A DNA stretch of 64,000 nt from Endozoicomonas sp. 8E (lineage in GTDB: Bacteria; Pseudomonadota; Gammaproteobacteria; Pseudomonadales; Endozoicomonadaceae). Location: positions 5,286,501 through 5,350,500 of the forward strand of contig NZ_CP120717.1 of the NCBI RefSeq assembly GCF_032883915.1, in the 5' to 3' direction. Shown one piece after another: positions 44,876 through 55,600 of the stretch. The notes beneath the pieces are model-generated. The model ran no database searches. It was not told the origin of the DNA and worked only from the letters and a program-made list of their open reading frames with translations. Numbering within the stretch: the stretch's first letter is position 1; each line of letters starts with the position of its first letter. The translations under genes were made by a program, and so were the position numbers.

Positions 44876-47800
44876 TTACTGACTATCATCTTCCGTGTGC
44901 TGGTGTGCGAACGCAAAAATATTGCCGGCAAGCAATGTAAGTCCCCTGACCAGACTGACCAGAGGAAAGACAGCGTTATTGGCTCCCAGATTGAGTTCGT
45001 CATTGACATTGTGGAAATCTCTGGGGAATTCTTTTTGCCTGTCGAAGATACTCAAGCCTTTTGGGTACAGTGTGCTATCCAGATTTCCAGTCTCCTTTAT
45101 ATGTTTTGAGAAACACTCAACGGAAGGATCAAATGCACAAGCGTCTGTGGCCTCACGAGGTTGCCTGGCCGTCCAGTAAAGAATTTCCCGGGCTATTCGC
45201 TTCAGCCATGCACGGTATGTGTCATCGTCAAGCCCCATAAGTTCTTGCAGTCTTGGCCTGGGCGGCGACTCTTTTTCTTTTGCTAACAGGCCTGAAAGGT
45301 ATTCGTTCAGTAGTTGCTCAATAAAGTTTTCTGTCTCTTCCACTGCCTGTTGATTTTGATAATGATAATCCGGCGAGTCACGGCGCAGGCGTGCTCTTAA
45401 CAACACGGCTGCCAGCAGATTTTCGCAGAGGGCATTGACAAAACTTAACCGCTGCATAACTTCTGGACTATGACCCGAAGTTTTTGAGTCTCTGGCAGAG
45501 AGGCCGCTTTTCATTGCGCCATAGAACTCAACATCGCCCCAGTCCCGTAAACCATCCCAGCCAAAATCAGGGCGCTCAATGGCCTTGATCCAACCTCCAA
45601 ATGTTCCGGGTAATGGAAAGGCAAAACAGTCGGAGTTACCCAGCAATGGGCTAAGGAACAGCCAACGACGTCCAGTATCATGAAATGCCGGGATCGTTGA
45701 CGTAGGCATAACCCCAACGCTGCCATTAAGTACTCCAATGTCGTGAATGGCGTCCAGCAAGCCTCGCTCAGCAATCGCATACGGGGTTCTGCTTTGATCC
45801 GGAGTATGAGCGTATTGACCGTAGTTTTTTGTCGCTTTGAAGTGGTAGACCCGGAAGGCTCTTTCACCATCAATATCACACACTTGTAAGCGATCAGTGA
45901 AACCCCGGGCACTCTCGGGAAGATCCTTTTCCAGTAAAATAAGGAACTCGCCAAAACGGGGTTTCCGGCTCTTAAAGCGGTCACTTCCAGCAATAAATTG
46001 ATGCATAATGCCTTCCTGCGCCAGGGTGGCTACGGACTCTCCAAGTCGCTGGAATTTATAGTAATCAACTTCCTCACCATTCTTTACTGCCAGTGTTCGA
46101 CCACCCACAATGTCTCCCTTTCCTGCAAATAGCGACAATGAATCTTGATCTTGACCAGGATAAACCCGTTGAAATTCTGTTTTACCGGCACGAGCAAATT
46201 CTGACTGCAATTGTCGACCGGAGGCCAGATCTGCAAAATGAAGATCAAATGCCTCGAGAGCCACCATCAATGCAAATGCCAAAGTATTGGGTTGTTGAAA
46301 TTTGAGCGGATTCACCGGCTCCGTTAATGTGCCGGAGGCATCCAGTTCGTAGAAAAGGGCAGGATTATTGAGATAAGCCAGAGTATCATCAATTAATTGT
46401 CGGGGCACACAATCTCTCAACTCCACCATTGACTGTTGCTTGTTGGCAATCATCCTGGTAGCCAGGACATGAATAAGCCTTTTCCGGATTAGTGGGTCAT
46501 TACAACACTTCGCCAGATATTCGCTGTCATTAAAACGACTTAAAAAAAATTGAAAATGTTCAATGTAGCCTACAATGAGGTCGGCTTTTTCGGGCCGTAA
46601 ATGTCTGGCGATCATATGCACTTCTCCAGCATCAAAAGGGTCAGAATCAAGAACCATAGCATCTTGCAGCAGCAATATTTTTTCCGGAAAAGCACAGGAA
46701 GAATTGTCAGGAAAGTACGGATAAACCCTATTCATGACACAGGTTTTAAAAGCCTCATCTGCATTCACTTTATTAAAGAAACAAGAAAGGATTTTCGTAT
46801 CAAGATATCGGCTTATTTCAGGTCTGCTGCTTAACATTTTTGATAGTGATTGCTTTCCTGTTTCAATCAAATCCTGAAGCAAATCATCATCCAGATTTTC
46901 AACAACTATAACAAAAAAAGGATTAGCTTCTACCAGTCTTTTTAACAATAAAGCAAATCTTTTCCTGTCACCACTGAATCCATCCATGCAATTTTGATAA
47001 ATATTAGACAAGGGATAGATTTTTGAACCTTCAATTTCCATTATGACTTCTAATGTTGCCGAAGTCGTTTTCAGAAGTACTTCCTCAAAAAAATCAGGAT
47101 CATTATTCAGCATCTCATACTGATGATCACCTTTGAAAATAGTGAAAAAATCAACCAGCAAATTACCACCATTGAGCGAATCCAAAATGACCTTTTTTGT
47201 TATAAACTGATCCGGAACCTCTGATAATCTGCACAGACGTTTTGATAATTGCAAAAGGCAGTACTCTTTGTTTTTCTCTCTGATAGTTGCTGGTAGATCA
47301 TGAAGCTTTATTCTTCCTGAACCGATAAGCTCATCATAAAAGTCATCATCTTTAAAGCTGTCCGGCAAAACACTGATAGACTTTATTTTGGCTCTGGTAT
47401 CCAGACACTCATAAATCGGCACTGCCAGTTTCGGCGGTGTACCACGGGGGATACTATGCAAACCTGAGTATTCAGTCAGAAAGTCAATATCATTTTTTAA
47501 TTCTTCAGGAAGGACTTCGTAGCTGAGTCTCGAGCCTGTTTTTCTGGAACCACTCAGTAATATCTGTTTTTTTCTTTCAGGCGTTGATAGTAATACATCC
47601 CTCATTTTATCACTTGCTGCCATTTCGAAAACATCCCAAAGATGATTTCTTATTATCCCTGACAAAAGGGTTGATGATTTGAAATAATCTTCAGGCAATT
47701 TTTCTTTAGGGCGATAATGAAGAAAGTCGATGACATCTATAAATTCATCTATTGAGAGTCTACCTTCTTTACCATCAATGAGTTCTTTAATCAGCTCGAC

Positions 47801-48103
47801 TTGTCTGTCGCTGATGACGGCAGTATTCGCACCCTGAATGGCTTTGAGTTTTTTTAATTTTCGTTTGGGTTTAGTGGCTTCACAGCTATCGACATCTGAA
47901 GCAACGACTCTATGGGAAATTCCGATATCTTTTGGTCCTGTTAATGGCATGAAATCTGCGCGATTAACGCCCAGTAGCTCACCGCTGACAGGGCTGACGA
48001 TTCCGCCGAAAGCATTGCCCTGCTTCATTTTAACATCGGCTGTAACCGTGCAAGCAGACAGATTTGTCTCCAGATTACATAAAGATTGAGGTAATCGATC
48101 CAT
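44876..48103 (-). CDS. Paralogue A of the five-member ~1100-aa family, unknown function
   Basis: 1075 residues from ATG 48101-48103 (MDRLPQSLCN), homologous to the starts of the other four and with GGAG 7 nt upstream; the frame runs on to 48196, but that stretch is MITE sequence. The N-terminal 90 residues hold a shared segment (VSGELLGVNRADFMPLTG, KDIGISHRVVA) that could be a secretion signal. About 130-620 are helical with short repeats of about 24 residues (LPDSFKDDDFYDELIGSGRI, DKxEYCLLQLSK). About 640-1075 form the best conserved core: GGRTLAV, YYKFQRLGES, RGFTDRLQV, GVMPTSTIPAFHDTGRRW, WDGLRDWGDVEFYG, YHYQNQQAVEETENFIEQLL and NLGANNAVFPLVSL. No known domain is recognised. It is the most divergent in the linker region and has an RpoE-type promoter 230 bp upstream. 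Confidence 0.85.
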   Translation of the reverse strand: MDRLPQSLCNLETNLSACTVTADVKMKQGNAFGGIVSPVSGELLGVNRADFMPLTGPKDIGISHRVVASDVDSCEATKPKRKLKKLKAIQGANTAVISDRQVELIKELIDGKEGRLSIDEFIDVIDFLHYRPKEKLPEDYFKSSTLLSGIIRNHLWDVFEMAASDKMRDVLLSTPERKKQILLSGSRKTGSRLSYEVLPEELKNDIDFLTEYSGLHSIPRGTPPKLAVPIYECLDTRAKIKSISVLPDSFKDDDFYDELIGSGRIKLHDLPATIREKNKEYCLLQLSKRLCRLSEVPDQFITKKVILDSLNGGNLLVDFFTIFKGDHQYEMLNNDPDFFEEVLLKTTSATLEVIMEIEGSKIYPLSNIYQNCMDGFSGDRKRFALLLKRLVEANPFFVIVVENLDDDLLQDLIETGKQSLSKMLSSRPEISRYLDTKILSCFFNKVNADEAFKTCVMNRVYPYFPDNSSCAFPEKILLLQDAMVLDSDPFDAGEVHMIARHLRPEKADLIVGYIEHFQFFLSRFNDSEYLAKCCNDPLIRKRLIHVLATRMIANKQQSMVELRDCVPRQLIDDTLAYLNNPALFYELDASGTLTEPVNPLKFQQPNTLAFALMVALEAFDLHFADLASGRQLQSEFARAGKTEFQRVYPGQDQDSLSLFAGKGDIVGGRTLAVKNGEEVDYYKFQRLGESVATLAQEGIMHQFIAGSDRFKSRKPRFGEFLILLEKDLPESARGFTDRLQVCDIDGERAFRVYHFKATKNYGQYAHTPDQSRTPYAIAERGLLDAIHDIGVLNGSVGVMPTSTIPAFHDTGRRWLFLSPLLGNSDCFAFPLPGTFGGWIKAIERPDFGWDGLRDWGDVEFYGAMKSGLSARDSKTSGHSPEVMQRLSFVNALCENLLAAVLLRARLRRDSPDYHYQNQQAVEETENFIEQLLNEYLSGLLAKEKESPPRPRLQELMGLDDDTYRAWLKRIAREILYWTARQPREATDACAFDPSVECFSKHIKETGNLDSTLYPKGLSIFDRQKEFPRDFHNVNDELNLGANNAVFPLVSLVRGLTLLAGNIFAFAHQHTEDDSQ

Positions 48104-48119
48104 CGTTTTTCTCCAGTCT

Positions 48120-48286
48120 CTAGCAGCCTGACCGAGAATAGACTGCCCTACTGCGGCGGCAGCAAATTGGTCTGAAAATCCGCTTTTGTTCGTCAAATAG
48201 CTCGCTATTCTCCTTACAAAACCGAATTTTCATCCTCAATTTTCTGCCGTCCTCGCTACGGGCGCTATTCTCGGTCAGGCTCCTAG
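48120..48286. mobile_element. MITE of 167 bp in the 5' leader of paralogue A
   Basis: Ends CTAGCAGCCTGACCGAGAAT.. (48120-48141) and its reverse complement at 48265-48286 match at 21 of 22 positions. The element sits between the ribosome-binding site of A and the conserved leader block (TTAATCTTGACGAG) found in all five units. It is unlike the MITE in unit C. Confidence 0.8.
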
Positions 48287-48334
48287 TTGTCGTTAATCTT
48301 GACGAGGGTGACTCGAAACAAAGCATGTCTATAT

Positions 48335-48362
48335 ATAGACCTGTTAATTAGACTAAAGTTCC
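48335..48362 (-). promoter_or_regulatory. RpoE/AlgU-type promoter of paralogue A
   Basis: Reverse strand: GGAACTT (48356-48362), 15 nt, GTCTAT (48335-48340). This matches the sigma-E consensus GGAACTT-N15-GTCTRA at 12 of 13 specified positions. The MITE lengthens the leader to about 230 nt. Confidence 0.7.
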
Positions 48363-48368
48363 AAAAAG

Positions 48369-48428
48369 AAGGATCGCAGAGTTGAAAAAAGGGCGCTGGG
48401 TAAGTCTGTGCAGCACAAAACCCTATTA
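48369..48428 (+). repeat. Decayed copy of the DCC gene 3' end (A/B junction)
   Basis: AAGGATCGCAGAGTTGAAAA, then GGGCGCTGG and GTGCAGCACAAAAC resemble the end of the DCC gene (about 44805-44860: GGGACGCTGG, GTGCAACACAAAAC). It marks the duplication junction. Confidence 0.65.
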
Positions 48429-48452
48429 ATAGTCTGAGTTGTCTGATGCACT

Positions 48453-48466
48453 GGGGGGGGGGGGGG
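48453..48466 (+). repeat. Run of 14 G
   Basis: Fourteen consecutive G residues lie 3 bp past the stop codon of paralogue B (on its strand, 14 C). The corresponding place in the other units has at most five G. The length may vary between cells or be a sequencing artefact. Confidence 0.8.
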
Positions 48467-48469
48467 ATG

Positions 48470-51400
48470 TCATCTCCTGTTTTCATCCTCGGTGTACTGG
48501 TTTGCGAAAGCAAAAATATTGCCGACAAGCAACGTAAGCCCCTTGACCAGACTTATCAGAGGAAAGACGGCGTTATTGGCTCCCAGATTGAGTTCGTCAT
48601 TGACATTATGGAAGTCTTTGGGGAATTTTTTAGGCATGTCGAAGGTTCGCAAACCTTCTGGATACAGTGTGACATCGAGGTTTCCAGTATTCTTAATGTG
48701 TTCCGAGAAACACTCAAACGAAGGATCAAGTGCACTATGGTCTTTGGCCTCACAGGGCTGCATTGCCGTCCAGTACAGGATTTCACTGGCTGTCCGCTTC
48801 AGCCATGAACGGTATGTGGTATCGTCAAGCCCCATAAATTCTTGCAGTCTTGACCTGGGCGGCGATTCTTTTTCTTTTGCCAACAGGCCTGACAGGTATT
48901 CGTCAAGTAGTTGCTCAATAAAGTTTTCTGTCTCTTCCACCGCCTGTTGATTTTGATAATGATAATCCGGCGAGTCGCGGCGCAGACGTGATCTCAGCAA
49001 CACGGCTGCCAGCAGGTTTTCGCAGAGGGCATTGGCAAAACTTAACCGCTGCATAACTTCTGGTGTATAACCCGAAGTTTTTGAGTCTCTGGCAGTGAGG
49101 CCGCTTTTCATAGAGCCATAAAACTCAACATCGCCCCAATCCCGTAAACCATCCCAGCCAAAATCAGGGCGCTCAATGGCCTTGATCCAACCTCCAAATG
49201 TTCCGGGTAATGGCAGGGCATAGAGCATGGATCCCAACAAAGGGGTGAGGAACACCCAGCGACGTCCGGTATCGTGAAACGCCGGGATAGTTGACGTGGG
49301 CATAACGCCAAAGTTGCCATTAAGTAACCCAATATCATGGATGCCTTTCAATAGACCTCTCTCGGCGACCGCGAAGGGGGCATTGGTGAGATCAGGAATA
49401 TGAGCGTATTGACCGTAGTGTTTTGTGGCCTTGAAGAAATAGACCCTTACGGCTCTTTCGCCATCAACATTGATCACTTGTAAGCGATCAGTGAAACCTC
49501 GGGTACTTTTGGGAAGTTCCTTTTCCAGCACCGTAAGGTATTGGCCAAAACGGGGTTTCTGGCTTTTGAAGCGGTCACTTTTGGCTATAAATTGATGCAT
49601 AACGCCTTCTTGCGCCAAAGTATTCACGGACTCTCCAACCCGCTGGAACTTATAATAATCAACCTCCTCACCATTGGGTATTGCCAGTGTTCGACCACCA
49701 ACGATGGTTCCTTCTTTTTCAAACAGTGACAGCCGGTGCTGACCAGAATAAACCGATGGAAATTCTGTTTCACCAGCACAAACAAATTCTGACTGCAACT
49801 GACGACTGGCGTCTTTATTCGCAAACTCAAAGCTATATGCGTGGAGAGACGCCAGCAACTTGAGTGCCACAGTATTTGGCTGTTGAAATTTGAGCGGGTT
49901 AACCGGCTCTGTTAATGCAAGAGAGGAGTCCAGCCTGGAGAAAAGCGCAGGATCATTGAGATAAGCCAGAGTATCATCCAGTAACTTTCTGGGTAAGGGA
50001 TCCTTCCAGAACCTCAACAACAGCGGTTTGTTAGCAAGGATCCTGGCAGCCAGAACATGAACAAGCCTTTGCTTGAGTGCCGGGTCATTGCAACACTGCT
50101 CCAGATACCTTGCATCATTAAACTTATGCAAAAAATCCAGATGGAGTTCAATGTAGCTTACTATGAGGTCGCCTTTGTCGGGCCGTAAACCTCTCTTAAT
50201 AATATGAGTCGCTCCAGACCAAAAGGGTTCAGAGTTTAAAACGATATCGTCTTGTTTCGTCAGTAATTCATCGGAAAACGAATCGAAATATTTTATAGGG
50301 AAATACTGACAGACAGTACCCATCACCTGGTTTTTAAAATCATCACCTGCATTAATTTTTTCAAAAAACTTATCAAGAAGACTAAGGGGGAAATTTTCAC
50401 TTTTCTCAGGTCTGTTGATTAATATTTTCAACAAAGACCATTTTGCTTTTTCGATTAATCCCTGAAGCAAATTATCACCTGCATTTTTAATTGATACAAC
50501 AATAAAAGGATTGGCACTTACCAGTTTATTTAACAACAAAGCAAGTTTATCTCGATCAGTCTTGTATCTTTCTATACAAAGATGATAAATATCAGCTAAG
50601 GGCGTGGTATACGAACGAGCGAAATCTCTATTACCCAGAATGGCTGAAGCAGTTTTGAAAAGGACTTCTTCAAAGAAATCATCATCATTTATCAGCACCT
50701 TATATTCATGATTGCCGTTGAAAATTTCGCTAAAATTATCATACAAATTGTCACCGTCAAGGGAGTCCAAAATCGACTTTTTTGTTATGAACCGATCCGG
50801 AACCTCTGATAATTGACACCGTCCCTTCGATAATTGTAAAAGGCAGTAGTCTTTTTTTATGTTAATAATGTGTTGTGGCAGATCTTTAAGCTCTATCCTT
50901 CCTGAATTGATAAGCTCATCATACAATTCATCATCTTTAAAGCTGTGTGGAAGAACGCTCAGGGATTTTATTTTTGCTGCGATGTCCAGATAACCATAAA
51001 TCAGTTGTGCCTGTTTCGGTGGTGTTCCCTTCGGAAGGCCATTCACGTTTGAGTACTCTATCAAAAAATCAATATCAGATTTTAATTCTTCAGAAAAGTC
51101 TTTGTAGTGAGCGGTTAGGGCTAGGCTCCTGATCTCATTTAAAAATATACTTTTTGTTCGATCAGCTGTTGATAACAATACATCTCTGATTTTATCACCT
51201 TCCTTCATTGAAAAAACACACCAAAGACGGTTCCTTACTATCTCTTCAAGAAGGGTTTCCGATTTGAAATAATCTTCAGGCAAATATTTTTCAGGCCTAT
51301 AAGGAAGAAAGTCGGCAACCTCTATAAACTCATCTTTTGTGAGCCGATCGCTTCTACCATCAATGAGTCCTTGAATTAGCTCGACTTGTCTGTTGCTGAT

Positions 51401-51748
51401 GATCGCATTATTCGCACTCTGAATGGCTTTAAGCTTTCTTAAAGGTCTGGGTGATAATGCTTCGGGCTTCACAACTCTGTCATCAGTAAAGTCCAGTTTT
51501 CGTTTGCTTATTGTGGCTTCACGAGTATCTACCTCTAAAGCAACAGCCCTGGAGGAAATTCCGATCTCTTTCTGATCTTGTTGCCCTGTTGCGGTATCTG
51601 GTATGAAAACTGCGCGATTGACTCCAAATGGCTCACCGCTAACAGAGCTGAAGGTTCTGCCGGAGACCTTGCCATGATCCGCTGCCCCTTTAATATCCGC
51701 TGTTGCACCGCAGGTAGAGGGATTAAATGAGTGTGACAATCGATCCAT
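48470..51748 (-). CDS. Paralogue B of the five-member ~1100-aa family, unknown function
   Basis: 1092 residues. It has the same plan as A: N-terminal shared segment (VSGEPFGVNRAVFIPDTA), helical repeats (LPHSFKDDELYDELINSGRI, KKDYCLLQLSKGRCQL) and conserved C-terminal core (YYKFQRVGES, GVMPTSTIPAFHDTGRRW, WDGLRDWGDVEFYG). Near residues 75-100 it has an insert (KLDFTDDRVVKPEALSPRPL) present also in E but not in A, C or D. The leader is short (about 60 nt from the sigma-E-type -10 box). The gene ends next to a G14 run. The core is close to D and C; the middle is most divergent. Confidence 0.85.
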   Translation of the reverse strand: MDRLSHSFNPSTCGATADIKGAADHGKVSGRTFSSVSGEPFGVNRAVFIPDTATGQQDQKEIGISSRAVALEVDTREATISKRKLDFTDDRVVKPEALSPRPLRKLKAIQSANNAIISNRQVELIQGLIDGRSDRLTKDEFIEVADFLPYRPEKYLPEDYFKSETLLEEIVRNRLWCVFSMKEGDKIRDVLLSTADRTKSIFLNEIRSLALTAHYKDFSEELKSDIDFLIEYSNVNGLPKGTPPKQAQLIYGYLDIAAKIKSLSVLPHSFKDDELYDELINSGRIELKDLPQHIINIKKDYCLLQLSKGRCQLSEVPDRFITKKSILDSLDGDNLYDNFSEIFNGNHEYKVLINDDDFFEEVLFKTASAILGNRDFARSYTTPLADIYHLCIERYKTDRDKLALLLNKLVSANPFIVVSIKNAGDNLLQGLIEKAKWSLLKILINRPEKSENFPLSLLDKFFEKINAGDDFKNQVMGTVCQYFPIKYFDSFSDELLTKQDDIVLNSEPFWSGATHIIKRGLRPDKGDLIVSYIELHLDFLHKFNDARYLEQCCNDPALKQRLVHVLAARILANKPLLLRFWKDPLPRKLLDDTLAYLNDPALFSRLDSSLALTEPVNPLKFQQPNTVALKLLASLHAYSFEFANKDASRQLQSEFVCAGETEFPSVYSGQHRLSLFEKEGTIVGGRTLAIPNGEEVDYYKFQRVGESVNTLAQEGVMHQFIAKSDRFKSQKPRFGQYLTVLEKELPKSTRGFTDRLQVINVDGERAVRVYFFKATKHYGQYAHIPDLTNAPFAVAERGLLKGIHDIGLLNGNFGVMPTSTIPAFHDTGRRWVFLTPLLGSMLYALPLPGTFGGWIKAIERPDFGWDGLRDWGDVEFYGSMKSGLTARDSKTSGYTPEVMQRLSFANALCENLLAAVLLRSRLRRDSPDYHYQNQQAVEETENFIEQLLDEYLSGLLAKEKESPPRSRLQEFMGLDDTTYRSWLKRTASEILYWTAMQPCEAKDHSALDPSFECFSEHIKNTGNLDVTLYPEGLRTFDMPKKFPKDFHNVNDELNLGANNAVFPLISLVKGLTLLVGNIFAFANQYTEDENRR

Positions 51749-51814
51749 TATTTATTTCCGCCTTTAACTGTCCTTAATCTTGACGAGGGTCAAGCCAAAA
51801 AAATGCTTTTTAAT

Positions 51815-51842
51815 TTTGACCCATGAAATAAACAAAAGTTCC
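51815..51842 (-). promoter_or_regulatory. RpoE/AlgU-type promoter of paralogue B
   Basis: Reverse strand: GGAACTT (51836-51842), 15 nt, GTCAAA (51815-51820). The spacing is identical to the other four; the -10 has A in place of the third-position T. The start codon is about 65 nt downstream. Confidence 0.65.
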
Positions 51843-51962
51843 TAAATCGGGTGGGGACGGCCTTTTTTATACTCGCAGGACGGGAGGGGGGGGAACTATG
51901 GCTGGGAACAAAAAAGGGCGTGCTACCCCCTCATCCCTCGTCAATTGTTGATCGCCGGGCTT

Positions 51963-52424
51963 TTACTCAGCATCCGGCAGCCAACCTTCAGTCATCACTT
52001 CCTCATATGTCCATGGGCATTCGCTGGGGAAATCACTAGGTTTACAAATCATTTCTCTAGCTGCCTGATTTCGAGCTGATTGATAAGCTTTTGGTAAAAT
52101 CTCGTCCAATTTATTATTGAGAGAAGGGTTTTCTTCCAATTCTTCTTGTACAGCGTCCCTCTGTTTTCCAATACTGATCAACCAGCTTGTGTGCCATTCT
52201 TTCATGTCGTGCATATCATCTTTTTTAGACTGCATCTGCCATTTAAGCGCATGTAAAAAAAGCCCCTTTAGACAACTTTTTACTGAACGATAACGAGCTT
52301 TGCCCATGTCCTCAACTTCCTCGATCAGGTTGTCCAAATCCAACTCGCTAAAACGACCTTGCCTGATCAGCTCGGCTTGCTGAAAAGACCAACTGTAGAA
52401 ATCGGTATCGTATAAATCACTCAT
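51963..52424 (-). CDS. DUF29-family protein
   Basis: 153 residues with AGAGG 8 nt upstream of the ATG. The family N-terminus YDTDFYSWSFQQAELIRQGR, then LDLDNLIEEVEDMGKARYR, is unmistakable. DUF29 proteins are common in cyanobacteria and proteobacteria, often in several copies near mobile or toxin-antitoxin genes, and their role is unknown. It lies in a ~700-bp segment (about 51843-52541) inserted between the promoter of paralogue B and the DCC-tail repeat, absent from the other four junctions. It was therefore acquired after the duplications. Confidence 0.88.
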   Translation of the reverse strand: MSDLYDTDFYSWSFQQAELIRQGRFSELDLDNLIEEVEDMGKARYRSVKSCLKGLFLHALKWQMQSKKDDMHDMKEWHTSWLISIGKQRDAVQEELEENPSLNNKLDEILPKAYQSARNQAAREMICKPSDFPSECPWTYEEVMTEGWLPDAE

Positions 52425-52542
52425 TGTTAAACCTCTTGTGAACCAGTGCAGTATATACCAATGAACCGTTACTATCCGTTACCTCTTAACAATTATAAAA
52501 CATGCCGTGACGTACAAAAAAAGAACCTTTGCAGAGGCAATA

Positions 52543-52610
52543 AAGAAGGATCGCAGAGCTGCAAAAAAGGCCTATGGCCAAGCCAGTGCCACACCAAACA
52601 ATGTAAATAG
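52543..52610 (+). repeat. Best preserved copy of the DCC gene 3' end (B/C junction)
   Basis: The last 36 bp (from TGGCCAAGCCAGTGCC to AATGTAAATAG) match the real DCC end (44825-44860) at most positions, including the stop codon, and still translate as WPSQCHTKQCK. Confidence 0.8.
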
Positions 52611-52644
52611 TCTTAAATACTGGCTGCGCTGGGGGATACGAACC

Positions 52645-55600
52645 TCATTTCCTATTTTCTTCCTCGGTGTATTGACCTGCGTAAGCAAAAATATTGCCAG
52701 CTAACAACGTAAGCCCCTTGACCAGAGCGACCAGAGGAAAGACGGCGTTATTGGCTCCCAGATTGAGTTCATCATTGACATTATGGAAGTCTTTGGGGAA
52801 TTTTTTATGTGTGTCGAAGGTTTGCAAACCTTCCGGGTACAGTGTGGCATCGAGGTTTCCGGTATCCTTAATATGTTTTGAGAAACACTCAACAGAAGGA
52901 TCAAGTGCACTATCACCTCTGGCCTCATAGGGTTGTTTGGCCGTCCAGTACAAAATTTCCTCGGCTGTTCGCTTCAGCCAGGAGCGGTATGTGGTATCGT
53001 CAAGCCCCATCAATTCTTGCAGTCTTGGCCTGGGCGGCGATTCTTTTTCTTTTGCCAACAGGCCTGACAGATATTCGTCAAGTAGTTGCTCAATAAAGTT
53101 TTCTGTCTCTTCCAATGCCTGTTGATTTTGATAGTGATAATCCGGGGAGTCCCGACGCAGGCGTGCTCTTAACAACACGGCTGCCAGCAGGTTTTCGCAG
53201 AGGGAGTTGACAAAACTTAATCGCTGAAGAACCTCGGGAGTATAACCCGAAGTTTTTGAGTCTCTGGCAGTGAGGCCGCTTTTCATAGAGCCATAAAACT
53301 CAACATCGCCCCAATCCCGCAAACCATCCCAACCAAAATCAGGGCGTTCAATGGCTTTAACCCAGCCTCCAAAGGTTCCCGGTAATGGCAAAGCATAAAA
53401 ATCAGAGTTACCCAACAATGGGCTAAGGAATACCCAACGACGGCCGGTATCATGAAACGCCGGGATCGTTGACGTGGGCATAACGCCAACGCTGCCATTA
53501 AGTACGCCAATGTCGTGAATGCCACTCAATAAGCCTCGCTCGGCGATCGCGTAAGGGTTGTCGGTTGCATCCGGAGTATGGGCGTATTTAGCGTAATTTT
53601 TTGTCGCTTTGAAATGGTAGACCCGGAAGGCTCTTTCACCATTAATTTCGCTCACTTGTAAGCGATCAGTGAAACCCCGGATACTTTCGGGAAGATCCTT
53701 TTCCAGTACCATGATGTACTGTCCAAAACGGGGTTTCTGGCTTTTAAAGCGGCCACTTTTGGCAATAAATTGATGCATAATGCCTTCCTGTGCCAGAGTG
53801 GCTTCGGACTCTCCAAGTCGCTGGAATTTATAGTAATCAACTTGCTCACCATTCTGTACTGCCAATGTACGGCCACCGACGATGGTTCCCTCTCCTTTAA
53901 ATAGCGACAATGAATGTTGATGTTGACCAGGATAAACCAGTTTAAAGTTTGTGTGATCCGCACGGTCAAATTCTGATTGCAACTGACAACTTGCGTCTTT
54001 ATCGGCAATCTGAAGGCTATTTCTCTTAAGAGACGCCAACTGCCTGAGTGCCAAAGTGTTGGGTTGTTGGAATTTGAGAGGATTCACCGGTTTTGTTAAT
54101 GTTCCGGAGACATCCAGTTCGGATAAAAGGGCAGGATTATTGAGATAAGCCAGAGTATCATCAATCAAATGGCGGGGGAGATAACGTCGCCACTCCGTCA
54201 CTAACTGCTGCTTGTTTACAATGACCTTGTTAGCCAGGACCTGAATAAGCCTTTGTCGGATTGCTGGGTCGGCGCAACGCTCCTCAAGATATCCTTTGTC
54301 ATTGAATTCGCTCAAAAAAAGTGGATAGCATTCAATGTAGTCTATTATGATGTCAGCTTCGGCGGGCCGTAATCTTCTGGAGATAATGCGAATCGCTCCA
54401 GCATCAAAGGGCTCAGAACCCAGAACCATAGCGTCTTGCTTACGCTTTATGTCTTCTGAAAAAGGTTCTGAACAAGGGACAGGAAAATACGGATAAACAA
54501 CATTTATAACTTGGTTTTTAAAATCATCACTTGCATTAACTTTATTAAAGAAACGAGTAATCATACCCATAAAAAAACGCTGACTTACTTCAGGCCTACT
54601 ATCCAATATTTCCAACAATGATTCTTTTGCTTCTCCAATCAACTCCTGAAACAACTGATCACCGACGTCTTTAACAAGTAAAATAAAAAAAGGATTAGTT
54701 TTTATCAATCTTTTCAGCAACAAAGCAAGTTTTTCTCTGTTACTGCTGTATTTTTCAATACAACATTGATAAACCTTAGACAAGGTATTGATTTGTGCAG
54801 TGTAGAAATCATATTTTGCTTCCAACACCACTGAAGTCATTTTCATCAGGAATTCTTCAAAGAAGTCAGGATCATTCTTCAGCGTCTCAAACTCACTATC
54901 ACCTCTGAGGATATTGATAAAATCAGCAAGCAAACTGTCACTATTAAGCGAATCCAGAATAACCTTTTTTGTTATAAACTGAGCCGGAACCTGTGATAAC
55001 CGGCACAGACCTTTTGATAATTGCAAAAGGCAGTACTCTCTGTTTTTGTCCCGGATTTTGAATGGCAGCTGACTTAGCTCTATTCTTCCTGAACGGATAA
55101 GCTCATCATAAAAATCATCATCTTTAAAGCTGTTCGGAAGAGCATCTATAGACTCTATTTTGGCTGAGATATCCAGACGCTCATAAATCTGCACAGCCAG
55201 TTGCGGCGGTGTAGAACAGGGAATACCGTGAAGATTTGAGCATTCAGTCAGAAAATCTATATCCTTTTTTAATTCTTCAGGAAAGCTGCTGTAGTAAGGC
55301 CTGAAGCCTTCTTTCCTGATGCGGGTCAAACACAACTCTTTTTCCCTTTCAGGTGTTGATGCTAATACCTGCCAAAATTCATCACTCCCCTCCATTGCGA
55401 AACGCTTCCAAAGCTGATTTCTTATAATCCCTGACACAAGGGTGGGTGATTTGAAAAAATCTTCAGGCAATTTTTCTTCAGCGTAATAATCAAGAAAGTC
55501 GATAACCTCTATAAACTCTTCTATTGTGAATCTACCTTTTTCTCCATCCAGGAGTCTTTTTATCAGCTGGACTTGTTTGTCGCTGAGGATAGCAGTAGAT

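Noticed and set aside
48104-48196. N-terminal extension of paralogue A
   Set aside because: Most of it is MITE sequence; the homologous start is ATG 48101-48103.
48453-48466. Phase-variable switch of paralogue B
   Set aside because: The G14 run lies after the stop codon, so length changes cannot shift the reading frame.
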